NCBI GenBank assembly: GCA_036250195.1 | Contig: JAVHZZ010000002.1 | Location: forward strand, 365,884,124-365,948,123 | Direction of reading: 5' to 3' | DNA: 64,000 nucleotides | From: Mixophyes australis | Taxonomy: Eukaryota > Chordata > Amphibia > Anura > Limnodynastidae | In this document: positions 23,262-35,400 of the stretch, in pieces | Numbering within the stretch: position 1 is the stretch's first letter | How the letters are laid out: each line of letters opens with the position of its first letter | Notes under the pieces: generated by a model | Told to the model about the DNA's origin: nothing | Seen by the model: only the letters and a program-made list of their open reading frames with translations | Databases searched by the model: none | Made by a program: the position numbers and the translations under genes

Positions 23262-23528
23262 TGTGACAGTCGCAATTTTGTATAACTGTCCCACTGAGTC
23301 AGGACTTCAAGGGTAGTTGGGAGGTATGTCCCGCTTTACACTGTACTGATTATTAAGGGTGAGCTGCTTGCATCTAGCAATAATACATACTACTATCTAA
23401 CGATAGTACACAGCTGGCCCTCAATGAGCAGTACAGTGGAAGCATGACATACCTCCCAACTTCCCTTGTTATCGGGACAAAATCCTGCCTGAACGGGACA
23501 GTCACACAAAATTGGGACTGCCCCACCA
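23262..23528. repeat. Two inverted copies of a terminal sequence facing each other
   Basis: The left copy ends in TTGGGAGGTATGTC at 23330; the right copy begins GACATACCTCCCAA at about 23446. Each continues outward with aattttgt and gggac text over about 70-80 bases. The roughly 115 bases between them are unrelated. This suggests two MITE ends, or one element with a spacer. Confidence 0.5.
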
Positions 23529-24289
23529 GAAGGAGGACAGATGGCAGAAGGTGCTGATCTCTCCTACCTATCATGAAACTTCCACTAGTCTCCCTACCTG
23601 AAACCAGTGCTGACATTAAGGATCAATGTTTCTGCCAATTTTGTGTGTATCACAGTCCCTCTTCAATGCAGAGAATGGACTTATATACTACAGAATGCAG
23701 CAGCACCCGATTCACTTTCGAATGCAAAGAATAGCCAACGTTATTAGGGAGGGAAAAGGGTGTGGAATGGGCGTATGCATGTAGTCAGTGTATAGTAAGG
23801 CCATGCCAATCTCAAGCACACGCAACTACGTCAGATTCAAATTCTGGGTATCTCTAAGGTACATGATTTTCAGTCATATCTTTTGCTCCAGCTAGTCTAA
23901 GTGGGGATTACTAGTGATGATTGCTGGGTTTGCTTGCAGTAACGTGTTTGCAATCAGGACAAACTGTTAAAATGTATTTCATGTACAGTAGACATTAAGT
24001 ACATCATAATAAATGCATTTCATTTAGGGACATTTTTTTTTAAATGATATTTTGTCATTAATTACGATATTAGGTGGCATTAATTGATTTTTTTTCTGTG
24101 CGTTCTTTTAAGAATTTCTATTCTTCATATGTATTGAACGTATCCTGCAGTGTCCTGACTGGTAGAGACGAGCAGACCTATTCAACATCACACAGATCTT
24201 CCCATCCGGTCCGTGTTGAATCCAGATGTACGCATAACTGATTTATGTTCTTTTTTAAACAAATGCACATACTGTGTCCCTTAATGAAT

Positions 24290-25135
24290 CAGGATCTAAA
24301 TGAATACTATTCATATTTAATAAATAGACCTATTGCCTTCCTACCACCAGCTGATATTAAATAGCATTTATATTTGACAAGTAGACCTATCCCCCCCAAT
24401 TAGCATCAACACTAAATTAATAGCATTCAGAATGAATAGATATACCTACTTTCCCCAATATGCCCTGACATTATGTGAATTGTATGTTAAAATCAATAGA
24501 AATTAACGATAAGAAAAGCTCCTGAAATGAACAATTCAAGTCAGTTATGAAACATTAACAAATAATGACAGAATTTGTTGGGATGTGTAAAACATATTAG
24601 TTTTAAAATCATTAACTTACATTTCTTTTCACTGTCACATCTTCATTTTTAAATATTTCACTAAAGAGATTCTTTATGATCTTAAATAATTATATAAAAT
24701 ATAGTATAATTTTAATGAATAATGTACCTTAGTGTACACCATTTTTGAGAGAGCTTTCTTCTTTGTTCTTTGGTTTGCAATTAAATGAATTGTAACCACA
24801 TTTAATAAATATCCCTATTGACCCCTGAACAGCACCAATATTAAATAATTAGTATTCCCATTTAATAATTGAACATGTTTCCCAACAAATTGCCCCAATA
24901 TTAAATAATTGGTACTCACAATTTATAAATAGCCCTACTTCTCCCTTAACTCAGCTCCGCATTAAATTAATAGCCCCCAAACCATCCTAGCATCAATTAA
25001 ATAATGTCATCACACCACCTTAAATTAATACTTATTTCTATGACCCACTATTGAATGACATAATACCATCATCAAATAAATTGCCTACCACAAACAAATT
25101 AATATTTCCCACTCACTATTAAATGATTAGACTCT
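24290..25135. repeat. AT-rich degenerate tandem repeat
   Basis: A unit of about 55-65 bases with text like ccaatattaaataattagta and aataaatagccctac is repeated with poor conservation, mainly at 24290-24480 and 24780-25130. Confidence 0.5.
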
Positions 25136-25459
25136 TCTGTCTGCCTCTCTGTATTTCCTTGCTGTCAGCACAAAATTCTAGCAGACTGATCTCAAAATAA
25201 ACTGTAGTTAAATTGCAGCTGTTGCAATAGCCTCTTTCACCCTGTCCAACCAACTTCAAGCAATTTTCTCAGCACAGAATTGCAGCCAAACTCCTATCCA
25301 TGTGATATCACTTTTAAAATGACATAGGTGAACAGAGGGGGGTTATATATATAAATGATATCAATCCAAAACTCACGTGAGCTGACTTTTTACAGAAATT
25401 ACATATTCAGATACGACTTTAATGCGCAGAACCAAGTGGTGTTTTGGTTCATCTCAGAT

Positions 25460-26474
25460 CCACAACATCAAATATTCTCGACCTAATATTGTGTAGGTCC
25501 CCTTGTGTCGCCAAAACAGTTCTGACCTATTCAGGCATGAACTCCACAAGACCTCTGAAGGTTTCCAATGGTGACTGGCTCCAAGATGTTAGCATCATAT
25601 CCTTTAAGTCCTGTAATTTGCAAGGTGGGGCCTCCATGGCTCGGACTTGGTTTACCAGCACAATGCTCATTTCGGATTTAGATTTGGAGTATTTGGAGGC
25701 CAAGTCAACACCTTTAACTCTTTATCATTTTCCTCAAACTATTCCTGCACAATTTTTGCAGTCTGGCAGGTTGTATAATCCTGCTGACAAAGGCCACTGC
25801 CATCAAGTAATACTGTTGCCATTGGGGGTGCCATTGGGGGGTGTACTTGGTGAGTAACTATGTTGAGGTAGTTGGTATGTGTCTAAGTAACATCCACGCT
25901 TTCCCAGCTGAACATTACCCAGAGCTTCACACTGCCTCTGCCAGCTTGCCTTATTCTCATGTTGCCATCCCTTCCCTAAGTAAATGACGCACATGCACCC
26001 AGCTGTCCACATGATGTAAAAGAAATGGTGATTCATCAGACCAGGCCATGTTCTTCCATTGCTCCATGGTCCAGTTCTGGCACTCATGCGCCTATTGTAG
26101 GTGCTTCCAGCAGTGGCCAGGGGTCAGTATGAGCGCTCTAACTTATCTGTGACTATGCAGTCCCATGTGCAGCAAGCTGCAATGCGCTGTGTGTTCTGAC
26201 ATCTTTCTATCATGGCCAGCATTCACTTTTTCAGCAATTTGTGCTACAGTTGCTCTTCTTTGGACCAGACAGTCTAGCCTTCATTCCCCACGTACATCAA
26301 TGAGCCTTGGGTGCCCATTACCCCGTTATCATCTTACTGCTTGCCTTTCCTTGGATCACTTTTGGTAGGTACTACCCTGGGAACACCCCACAAGACCTGT
26401 TGTTTTGAAGATGCTCTGACCCATTTATCCTGCTTCCAACACATAAACTTCAAGAACTGACTGCTTACTTGCTG
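25460..26474 (-). pseudogene. Tc1-like transposase relic
   Basis: Minus-strand segments in changing frames give, in order: [28 protein letters not shown]-like, WTMEQWKNMAWSDESPF-like (with the first catalytic Asp in SDE), GRDGNMRIRQAGRGSVKLW, LDGSGLCQQD (second Asp in the QQD block), LTWPPN-PNLNP and the C-terminal LFWRHKGTYTIL. This is the normal domain order of a Tc1 DDE transposase of about 340 residues. Stops and frameshifts are frequent, and the third catalytic residue lies in a disturbed stretch. Confidence 0.65.
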
Positions 26475-26488
26475 CAGGGCACCGGGGC

Positions 26489-26563
<75 letters not shown>

Positions 26564-26596
26564 GATGTATATAGATGTATAGAGATACAGATATAG

Positions 26597-26651
<55 letters not shown>

Positions 26652-26817
26652 TAGATAGATAGATAGATGTACTTGCTCAGTGACCCTTGAAGCTTTTTTT
26701 GCAGGGTTTTTTTTTTCAGGATTATTTATTCTAATTAAGAGCCCTGCCTATGGGGCCCCCTTGTCTGTGGGGCCCCCAAGCACCTGCCCATCGTGCCCAA
26801 TGGAAAAGATGGCCCTG
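26475..26817 (-). mobile_element. hAT-type MITE with an expanded microsatellite
   Basis: The right end AAGATGGCCCTG is identical to the terminus of the copy at 36551-36835, which lies in the opposite orientation. The flanks ACTTGCTG (26467-26474) and ACTTGCTA (26818-26825) match in 7 of 8 bases. Just inside the left end 39 bases present in the other copy are missing, so only CAGGGC of the left terminal repeat is kept. The interior holds a long (AT)n and (GATA)n run. Confidence 0.75.
26492..26667. repeat. Compound (AT)n/(GATA)n microsatellite
   Basis: About 175 bases of AT alternation broken by gtatatagat units and ending in GATA repeats. It sits inside the MITE. A shorter tatcta array occupies the same place in the copy at 36551. 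Confidence 0.9.
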
Positions 26818-27063
26818 ACTTGCTACCTAATATATCCCACTCCTTGACATGTGCCATTTGTCAGTGGTTTTAATGATGTGGTTGAACGCTGTATATATAC
26901 ACACACAAACACACACTCATATTCAGGCATAAAAAAAGGGCCCACAGCATTTAGAAACGTCTCTGGATTAAATTGATGGTTTTTTTATAATATCCCCGGA
27001 GTGCCGTGATTTCATTTATACATTTACTCTTTGAATTTGGTACTGTATTGTGTCTTGGAGCGG

Positions 27064-27167
27064 GAGTGCTCAGCACTATAACCATGAAAGAACAATTATA
27101 TATATAAGTATATATATATATATATATATATATAATTGTTCTATCATGGTTATAGTGTTGAGTACTC
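27064..27167. mobile_element. Palindromic element around a (TA)n core
   Basis: The left arm gagtgctcagcactataacc, followed by atgaaagaacaatta, is mirrored by the right arm with about three mismatches. The centre is alternating TA (about 27098-27134). Probably a hairpin MITE. Confidence 0.6.
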
Positions 27168-28352
27168 ATTAAAGCAACTGCCTACTTTCCTTTTTATGTC
27201 AGGCAGCAGAATATGATAAAAAAATATGGAAAAAATGAATTGTTGTAAAGGCCTTTCCAGGCCATTGTAGACACATACATTTGTGATAAAATCACAATGC
27301 ATAAATTCATGGAAACTGGAAAACCCCCTTTTCCATTTTATAATACAATTTATCAAGCACCAGGTACCTGGTTGCATATAGAGAGCTGTTTGACTTTTTG
27401 TTCATCATAATGCCTGAAGTACATGTAGTGGAAAATGCTCTTGCAAAAGTTAACAGTGTGGTGTAATACAATTTAATTTTCAGGAAGGAACAAGAGGAAA
27501 TTATGCCATTCATAATTCAGTTTAATAATGAAGCATCAAAAATAAGACACATTTCTAATAAGCACTGGCATATTCTGCACAGTGATCCCACTTTAATAGT
27601 GATGTTACAGGACAAGCCCAAGGTCATATTTAACAAAGTACCTGATTTCAAATGAAATACAACCTGTGCTTCCTAAAGTTAATGAACAGAATATGGTACA
27701 ATTTCATAAAAATAAAATAGTTTACAGATACTGTTTTTTGCAAATGGCTCAATGATTTAGCATGTACTAAATTAAACTTTATTTTCTCTTATATTTCCTT
27801 GCAAGCAGAGTCATAATAAAGTAGCATAGCCATGGCTACCTACAGAAAGAAAATATACTATAAAAATAAATCGCACAAATTCAACCTAATGACATATTTG
27901 GTTGTCAAAAATGCCCAGAAATAAAGCTACCTTAATAACTTATTTTGTAAAGAAACACTTTAAACATTCTGATATTGCCTGTTGTATTCACCATATGGCT
28001 TAACAGACCTTTCCATCCAGTGTCACTGTAAGTGTCCCTGTTGTACTAAAGGTCTGTCCAAACCAGCATTTTTTCTTTGCTTGTAAATGTTAGCAGTATA
28101 TTTTATTTTTTTGCAAAACACAGTACTAGCATTTAAGAGCATTTTTTTTATTTCTATTTTGTAGTGGTAAGGAGCATGTAATATTCTGCACATATTAGGT
28201 CTTGTACATATGTACATAGATACATGGACAAATTTTACATAAAAAAATGCGTCCAAAAATACCCACTTTCATATGTATGCTGAGCTACAGCATCTGCTGC
28301 ATGAAGATACGTTTAAAGTGTATGATATCATTTTTTATGGTACTCTCTTAGC
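27168..28352. other. No gene recognised
   Basis: AT-rich DNA with short open frames only. Confidence 0.5.
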
Positions 28353-28537
28353 CAGAGGTGGTCAAACCCAGTGCTCAAGAACTGCCAACAGTTCCTGTTT
28401 TCAGGTTTACTTTACTCATGCACAAGTGAGATTATCTATTTCTCTGAGTCAGTAATTAACCCACCTGTTTCTACAGGCAGAAATCCTGCAAACATGACCT
28501 GTTGGTAGCTCTTGAGGACTGAGTTTGAGCACCTCTG
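28353..28537. mobile_element. hAT-type MITE (185 bp)
   Basis: Ends CAGAGGTGGTCAAACCCAGT and, inverted, CAGAGGTGCTCAAACTCAGT. Flanks CTCTTAGC and CTCTAAGT match in 6 of 8 positions. No coding capacity. Confidence 0.7.
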
Positions 28538-30636
28538 CTCTAAGTGTATGATCAAGTGGTAGAGATATTACTCATCATCGTCAAGTTGATGATTTGTATT
28601 GAACATGTAGAGCAGTAATATCACTAATTCCAATTACTGCTTATTTCAAAGTTTTCAAAACCACTCACAAGTATATATGAGCACTATTTGTAGTTAGCCT
28701 ATCTGAGTCTATAGTGATGCATGACAGAGGACAAAAGCTTGCAGTGAGACAGAAAATATATAATTAACAATATTGTAAGCCCTGTCATAGTATGTGAACT
28801 TTTGCAAACATCATATTTTCCAACATGATTCAATAATCCTGGCACACAATGTCCTGCTCCTGATCTTCCTATTCAAGTTGTAAATTGTGGTAGCCTAGGA
28901 TGAATTAATTAATTGATGTTAATATTCTGAAAACAATTAATTATTTAGTGCACATTACTGCAAATGGAAAATAAGTAGAAACATATCACTAGACAATTAT
29001 ACCATGCTGGAAGTTACCCATGTACATTTAGGAAGGGTTAAAGATGCTTTTTTGACTGTATTTTAGGATTAGTGACCTTTTAATTGAGAATGTTTGGAAT
29101 GAGACACAGGGCACATTCAATTCCCTAACCACAAATTCAGGAAGACAGAATTAAAGATAATTGGTTTCTAAGAGTCTGATTTTTAAAGACATTTTTTATT
29201 TCTATCAATTTTTGTTAGCTTCATATGTCTGCTGGATTTACAGTGTTCTATTGGAGTGAAATTGTGAGTGTGACTCTGCAGTGGTTGTACATGATGTGAT
29301 GGAAAGTAGCAGACATCCCCAGGCTGCTGTGCATAACATTTCTCATAGGAACTTTGTTATGTATTCATCTAAATTACTGGTGGAAACAGCCCATGAATCA
29401 CTTAATGGACATGGTACAGGACACTGATTTGTATTGTATTGCATTCAAACATTCAGGATTTAATCAGATCTATCAGCTTTATTTCCATTTTTTTTAAAAG
29501 TTTGTCTCTCCCACTTTCCAGTACCCTTTGCCGAAAGTCCTCGCCTGAACTAATTAATTCATCCATATTCATTTATTTAGCTGAAAAGCACACCCAAGGA
29601 CTGATGCGCAGTTGGCAGCAACTGTGCAACAAATTGTAGGCCCAATTTGCATTCTTTAAAACAATCACAATTGTGATCATATGCAAAGCGGCAACTATCT
29701 TAAGATGTTTGCTGTTTGTAACATTAGCATATGTGCCTGGTTTATGTCATGCATATGTCGGATACACTTATGTCCCACTTGCCCACATGTTTTTAACCAT
29801 TTATTTTATTTGGAACAAAAGCTGTTATACATGAATAAAACTGCTAAAACCTCTCTAATTGAGCAGAAACAACTCCCTGTGTTCTATAAAAAAAATTGTT
29901 GTGCTTAAACACACACGTAAAACAAAATATAGGTCTGAGCAATGAAGAAATCATCAATCAGTGTAAGCAGACCACTGGCAAACAGCCAATAATAAGAGGT
30001 ATGCTAGTGCTTCTGACCATCATCATCATCATCCACTATTTACACCTGCCCCTGACCAGCCACAAATAATATGGCTTTCTCAGTACATTTGTGTCTTGTC
30101 TCTGCATCTGTTTGAAATTGCTTGAACACACCCATACTTTACTCTGCCTACATTAGAACGCAGCCCCTCTGGCCTATCCAGGTGCTAGCCGGCATAAGTG
30201 GCAGAATCATGCAACTCTGCATGGGTGCATATGCATGCTTCCACTTTTCTGGGCATGCACAGAGCGATTTAATGCAAGATATGTTATGAAAACTGTCATT
30301 GTACTCACTCTGCATCATTCCCCTAGGGTGAGAGAGAGCATGCTGAGATGGATGCTGTAGGTAAAATTCTCTGAGCACAAAAAAGTGTTGATATTTTGTG
30401 TTATGCCCATGCTATGTGTAATATTTATATGCTGGAAGAGACTTATCTTCCCAATCTAGTAGTCAGGTAAAGCCTGTGTGTTATCCAGCACTCCAAGAGA
30501 GAGCAAGTTTTAATGTGTGTTTTTATTTTGCCACTTATCTGATTGGACAAAATAAGTCTGCATTTTTTTATACACTTGTGCCTCTTGTTTGGTGCAAGAT
30601 TCTGCTGTGGGACTGTTGATGGGATCAGTCTTTAAG
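28538..30636. other. No gene recognised
   Basis: Short open frames only. A small (ATC)n run is at 30018-30033. Confidence 0.5.
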
Positions 30637-30972
30637 CATACTTGCCAACTCTCCCGGAATGTGCGGGAGACTCCCGCATTTTGCGAGAGTCTCCCGGACT
30701 CCCGGGCGAGTGTGGCAATCTCCCGAATTCTGCCCACTTCACTAGGAAGTGCCCCACTTCCTAGTGAAGTGGGCAGAATTAGATCCCAAACGCCGCGATT
30801 CCCAGTGAATTGCGGCGTTTGGCCCCGCCCCCACGCTGTCAAATGACGCAATTGCGTCATGACGTCACAGGGGGCGGGGCCAAAATGACGCGATTTGGGC
30901 TGCCCCGCCCCCCTCACGCCCACCTCCACTGTCTGGCTCCCGGAAGAGAGCCGAAGAAAGTAGGTAAGTATG
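30637..30972. mobile_element. GC-rich hAT-type MITE with perfect target duplication
   Basis: The element begins CATACTTGCCAAC and ends, inverted, CATACTTACCTAC. The flanks TCTTTAAG at 30629-30636 and 30973-30980 are identical, 8 bases. The 336-bp body is far more GC-rich than its surroundings and is made of several inverted repeats, the largest being a 26-bp perfect palindrome with a 3-base loop (30726-30780). Another is aaacgccgcgatt...gcggcgttt, near 30786-30822. Confidence 0.8.
30726..30780. repeat. Perfect 26-bp inverted repeat inside the MITE
   Basis: The arm at 30726-30751 (begins aattctgccc) and its exact complement at 30755-30780 are separated by ccc. Confidence 0.85.
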
Positions 30973-31345
30973 TCTTTAAGGTTATGTGACCTGCTGACAG
31001 CCTTCAGATGTTCATGTTTTCACTGGCATTAATCACAAATTACTGGGCAACACAAGGAGCCACTGTTCCAAAAAGTGAAACAGAATAGAATGATTGCACA
31101 TTAAAATGCTTCAAGCCAAATAAAAACTGGTTAGAATAAAAAGGGCCTATCAGACTTAGACCTGTACTCAGAATGCTTGATGTATGAGCAGAGTCATCAA
31201 TACAACTATCTTATATCGACAAATACTTTATTTTCCCACAATGCACTTGACATTCCACTCCTTATTAAATTGTTTAGCAGTGCTCCTCCAGTGATTGCAG
31301 TACGAGGCACTGATTATATCTGTGTGTAACATTATCAAACACCAG

Positions 31346-31532
31346 GGGGTAAATGTATGAACCTCTGGATTCTTCAACTCCGGCGAGTTCAGCGTCTTCA
31401 GCGCTTAAATTTAAAGCGGCGCTGCCTTGTAAAGAGAGACTTCCCTTTACGAGGCAGCGCCGCTTTAAATTTAAGCGCTGAAGACGCTGAACTCGCCGGA
31501 GTTGAAGAATCCGGAGGTTCATACATTTACCC
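31346..31532. mobile_element. Full-length palindromic (hairpin) MITE
   Basis: Nearly the whole 187 bases fold on themselves. Arms of about 90 bases (outer text ggggtaaatgtatgaacctc, inner text ctgcct-gtaaa) differ at only a few positions, for example ctctgg against ctccgg. A 3-base flank CAG occurs on both sides (31343-31345 and 31533-31535). The open frames on the two strands look alike because the sequence is its own complement, and they are not genes. Confidence 0.8.
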
Positions 31533-31544
31533 CAGGGGGTAAAT

Positions 31545-31692
31545 CAGACCTGTCCAACCTGTGGCCCTCCAGATGTTGTGAAACTACAAGTCCCAGCATG
31601 CCCTTCCAGCTATCAACAGGTTGTCTACTGGCAAAGCATGCTGGGGCTTGTAGTTTCACAACACCTGGAGGGCTGCAGGTTGGACAGGTCTG
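31545..31692. mobile_element. hAT-type MITE (148 bp) nested in another repeat
   Basis: Ends CAGACCTGTCCAACCTGTGG and, inverted, CAGACCTGTCCAACCTGCAG, with arms continuing for about 65 bases. Flanks GGGTAAAT at 31537-31544 and 31693-31700 are identical 8-mers. Removing it joins sequence that again starts ggggtaaatgtatcagg, so it lies in a second repeat of the GGGGTAAATGTAT type. Confidence 0.8.
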
Positions 31693-32029
31693 GGGTAAAT
31701 GTATCAGGCTCCGATTTTGTAAATCCTGCAATTTTCTCAGGAGAGTTGAAAGTCGCTGATGTATTAACCTGATATTTCATGTAAAATCGCCAGAGATGTG
31801 TTTCTCTCAAAATCGCTACTTCAAAAATCGCTAGAGATCGAAGTCCCGACTGTTTGCCATTCTAGCTATACAAGTATCCAAATCTATGAAGCTGCAATTA
31901 AGCAAACTCTCCTGAGTTTGTTTTAAAAATCGCTAGATACAACATGCTGCTTCCTATCTGCGAGATTAGTAAGCACATCACTGTTACACTGCCTGTCTAT
32001 AGAGCCGCAGGTCCTTGCGGCTGTCAAAA

Positions 32030-32410
32030 GTTTATGAATAAATAAATATTGGGAAAAATAAATGTGTGGGGTCCCCCCGTCCGACCACTATTAACCCTAG
32101 TGCTGCCAACCTACTGCTGGTTGCACGAAAATCTGAGAGAAATATGCGTGGGGTACCTCCGATTTTCAAGCAATCAGAACTAGGCAAACCAGCTGGGGTG
32201 ATTGGCACTATAGGGGGACACACGGCAGGGGTCCCCCTGGCATAAGGACATACCAACCCCAGGCTGGATTCCCTAGAGAGTCTGGTCCACAAAAAAAAAA
32301 TGTGTAGGCTCCCCCTCTTGAAACCACTAGGGCTCTTCCTACACTTCAACAAAGGGGAAACCCAGAGAAGGAGCAGATGAAGATTAAATACATTAAGCTG
32401 CAATAAAATT
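32030..32410. repeat. Probable dispersed repeat with internal duplication
   Basis: Two related blocks, tgtgtggggtccccccgtcc near 32065 and atgtgtaggctccccctctt near 32298, each followed by aaccct/accact-agt-ct text. GC content exceeds the surroundings. The family is not identified. Confidence 0.4.
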
Positions 32411-35400
32411 AAATCCTACTGACAGTACTTTTCGGAAGAACTTACAGCTTTTATTATAACTGTTCCTGAAAGGTCCCTCTGTGTCAAACATGAAGTGTTT
32501 GCAGTGGTCCGAGTTCAAGTATACATGTACGTAGAATGGAAAAAGAAGTGGTGTCAAAAATTCAAACGTCCCAGCTTGAGTTCAGTTGGTTCAACTGTAT
32601 TAAAGAAAGATTTTTTAAAGATATGGTGATAGCTGCATAAATTAAGTGGCTCTAATTAATTTGTGGAATCGACTGTGGGAAATTTGTAGCTCCTTCTGTA
32701 GTTTTGGGTGCTTCTTTGGGATCAATGTGTAATAAATACATTTTAGCTCAGAACAGCAGACGCAGTCTTAAAACAAATAGTTTATACTAATTAAAATGAT
32801 TGCATTGTAATCTGTAATTGCTGTGATAATGTCAAGCTCAGACTAGTGACAAATGGAGTAGCGTGACTTTAAATTCACAGGTTAATTTGTTACTTGTCAT
32901 AAGCATCAAATAGAGCAGAAAATACACAATGATGGCTTTTGTAACATCATTTTTCTTTTAGAATGAAATATTGATTTTGAGTGTTGGTACTAATTAACTA
33001 TATAAGAATTGGCAGACAACTTTAGAGCTTTAGCACCAGCTCATCTACAGTACAGTACAATTTAAACTTGTCAGTATCATATACAATATTGCACTTATTG
33101 ATCAGCAGGTTGTCTATATATTTGTACTGTCTGTTGCAAAGTACATGAATTCAGAAGTTTGTATTTACTGTATGCAATTTTGCATTATTAAGTAATATTT
33201 TAAAATATTAATATTCACAATGGGATGGCCAAAAGTTGTAGCCTTCTTTAGAGAGTTATTTTATGTGCTCCTCCTTGTAGGGCTGCAAAGTGCCAGTAAA
33301 TATACAATGACTATGAGATTATGTAAGGATATGTACTTCTTACTTACCATCTTGAGTGATGTTCCCATCATGTTGTAAATGTTCCTGTTGCTTACAGCTG
33401 TAGACACATTTTGATATAGCATAACAAGTAGGCGTCAGCAATTTTTATAAAAGTTTAAATGTTAACCCCTTCACACCCATGCAATTGGATTTTAATCTTT
33501 GTTGCAATATATAGGCAGCAGCAGGAATCTTGCACTCTTACCGGTTGGGCAACAGCAGGGAATCAATTATCATGACTCCTATTCATATGATCGCTTTGAT
33601 ATTCAATCAGTGCCATCACAGTAAAAGTGTGTTTATACTCTCATCTGTTTTAGCTGCCAAGAGAGAAAAGCATGCTAGTTGTTACAGTATAAATTAAAAA
33701 TAATATATACTATATTGCCTTTCTTCTAATAAATTTACCCTGTCCAAAGTTAATCAATGAGGTAGTAATTAGATGCTTCTTTTAGGTGTTAAGATAATTG
33801 CTAGTTTATGTGTTAGGTAAGTTAGAAAACAAAATGGTAGCCATTTTCTTGTAGCACACCTGTAAGGATCTGTGTGCTGGAGAGTGGCAGACATTTTTAG
33901 TACAGACCGTTTTCCTGCTAGATAAATATGTCACTGAACCGACTATCAAACAAACAGCAGAGGTAACAGCCAGGTTGCAAGGTATAGAGGAGATACAGCA
34001 GGAATGGGAGTGGGGCAAAGACCAGAAACAATTGAAAGAGAGAATGGAGCCACAGACAAAACACAAGCAGGAATGAGAGTTTGTGAGAATGCACAGATTT
34101 GATGCTAGGTGTTTTTATTTTTATTTCAAAAAAAGTATTTAAAATTAATTTAGTTTTCAAATTCCATTCACTCAGCAGTGACAGATTGGGACAATTTTCT
34201 GGGGCTTGAAATAAACAGATAAATAGATGAATGGGAAGAATTCATTTCATGCATTCATTCATGAATTTTCTATGCTTATACCCACATTTATCTGATGCCC
34301 GTAAAATAAAAAGCTAATTAATTAATTCAGTATGCTATGAAATAAAAGCCCTGTTTGAAAAAACAACAGCAAATTTTGCTCAGTTAGGCTTTGAAGTAAA
34401 GAAGTCCTTTCGGTTGAGGCCAGGCCAGGAACAAAATTGTTTCTGTCATAATGTTGCTAACTACCTCCAGTCATGAAGAGGTTAACAGTTTGCAAACTTG
34501 CTGCCTAGCAGTGTGAGAGTGCGCCCGGCTGGGGAGCCCATGAAGAGGGCAAAGACAGGAAGAGAGAAGAAAAGAAGAGAAGGCAGGAAGAAAAGAAGAT
34601 TTGACATACCCATCCTTGGATCCAGCACAGATAGGTCCATCTTCTTTCCCTGACCGTTATAATAGTCCACGTAGCCTAAATTTTTTCCTACTTCACTTGT
34701 TATTCATACAATACATCCCTCAGCACTCTTTTAAACTGATTAGACTTGTTATTAACATGGTTATGTGGCAAATAGGAACATACTAGAAAAGTAATTCTCT
34801 GATATTGATAGTGCTGTGTAACCGAATCTGGCATATTTATCAAGTAGAATATATATCACTAGCAATGACTCTGGCAGTCAACATTTTTGCATTCACTAGT
34901 ACTAGTACCTTATACATCCCGCCTCCTTCCTTGAAAGGGCCCTAATTCCTTACCTTCTACCTGCTTATTTAAATTACTTTAAAAACAGTTGTCGGCATTG
35001 TTCAAATAATTCGTCCTCAGTCTTTTTAACTTTACAATTAAGTTGTGCATCAGCTATGAGCTCACCTGTTTTGTATTTTGTTTATTGAAACAGTGTTCGA
35101 TTTTGTACTGCCCACATTATTTTCATTATTAAAAAAATATATAATGGAACCTACGGGTCAGTTTGTATTGTGGTATCATGTTTAAATCTCCACCAGACCA
35201 AAGCACAGTTCATAACACCCACAAATATAATGCTCATGAAGTCTTATTACATAGTGAAATAATGCATATAGGTTATCTGCTATGCAAAATAAATAAATAC
35301 AACAGTATAACCATAAATAGTTTATCAAATTCCAAGCATTTTTTCCTATTGTATATTTATGATTTGGAGATCTGCCCTCTTCTAGTGATAATATTGATGA

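Larger units (their letters stand above)
25440..26900 (-). mobile_element. Tc1-like element, degenerate, with a hAT MITE inside
   Basis: Termini are related (gatccacaacatcaaata near 25455 and, inverted, ttcaaccacatcattaaaacc near 26890). Between them a Tc1-type transposase can be followed on the minus strand across nearly its full length. A hAT MITE interrupts the 5' part at 26475-26817. Confidence 0.7.

Noticed and set aside
26334..26612. Protein with Tyr-Ile repeats
   Set aside because: Translation of an (AT)n microsatellite.
31274..31542. Two nearly identical small proteins on opposite strands
   Set aside because: The DNA is a palindromic MITE, so both strands read alike.
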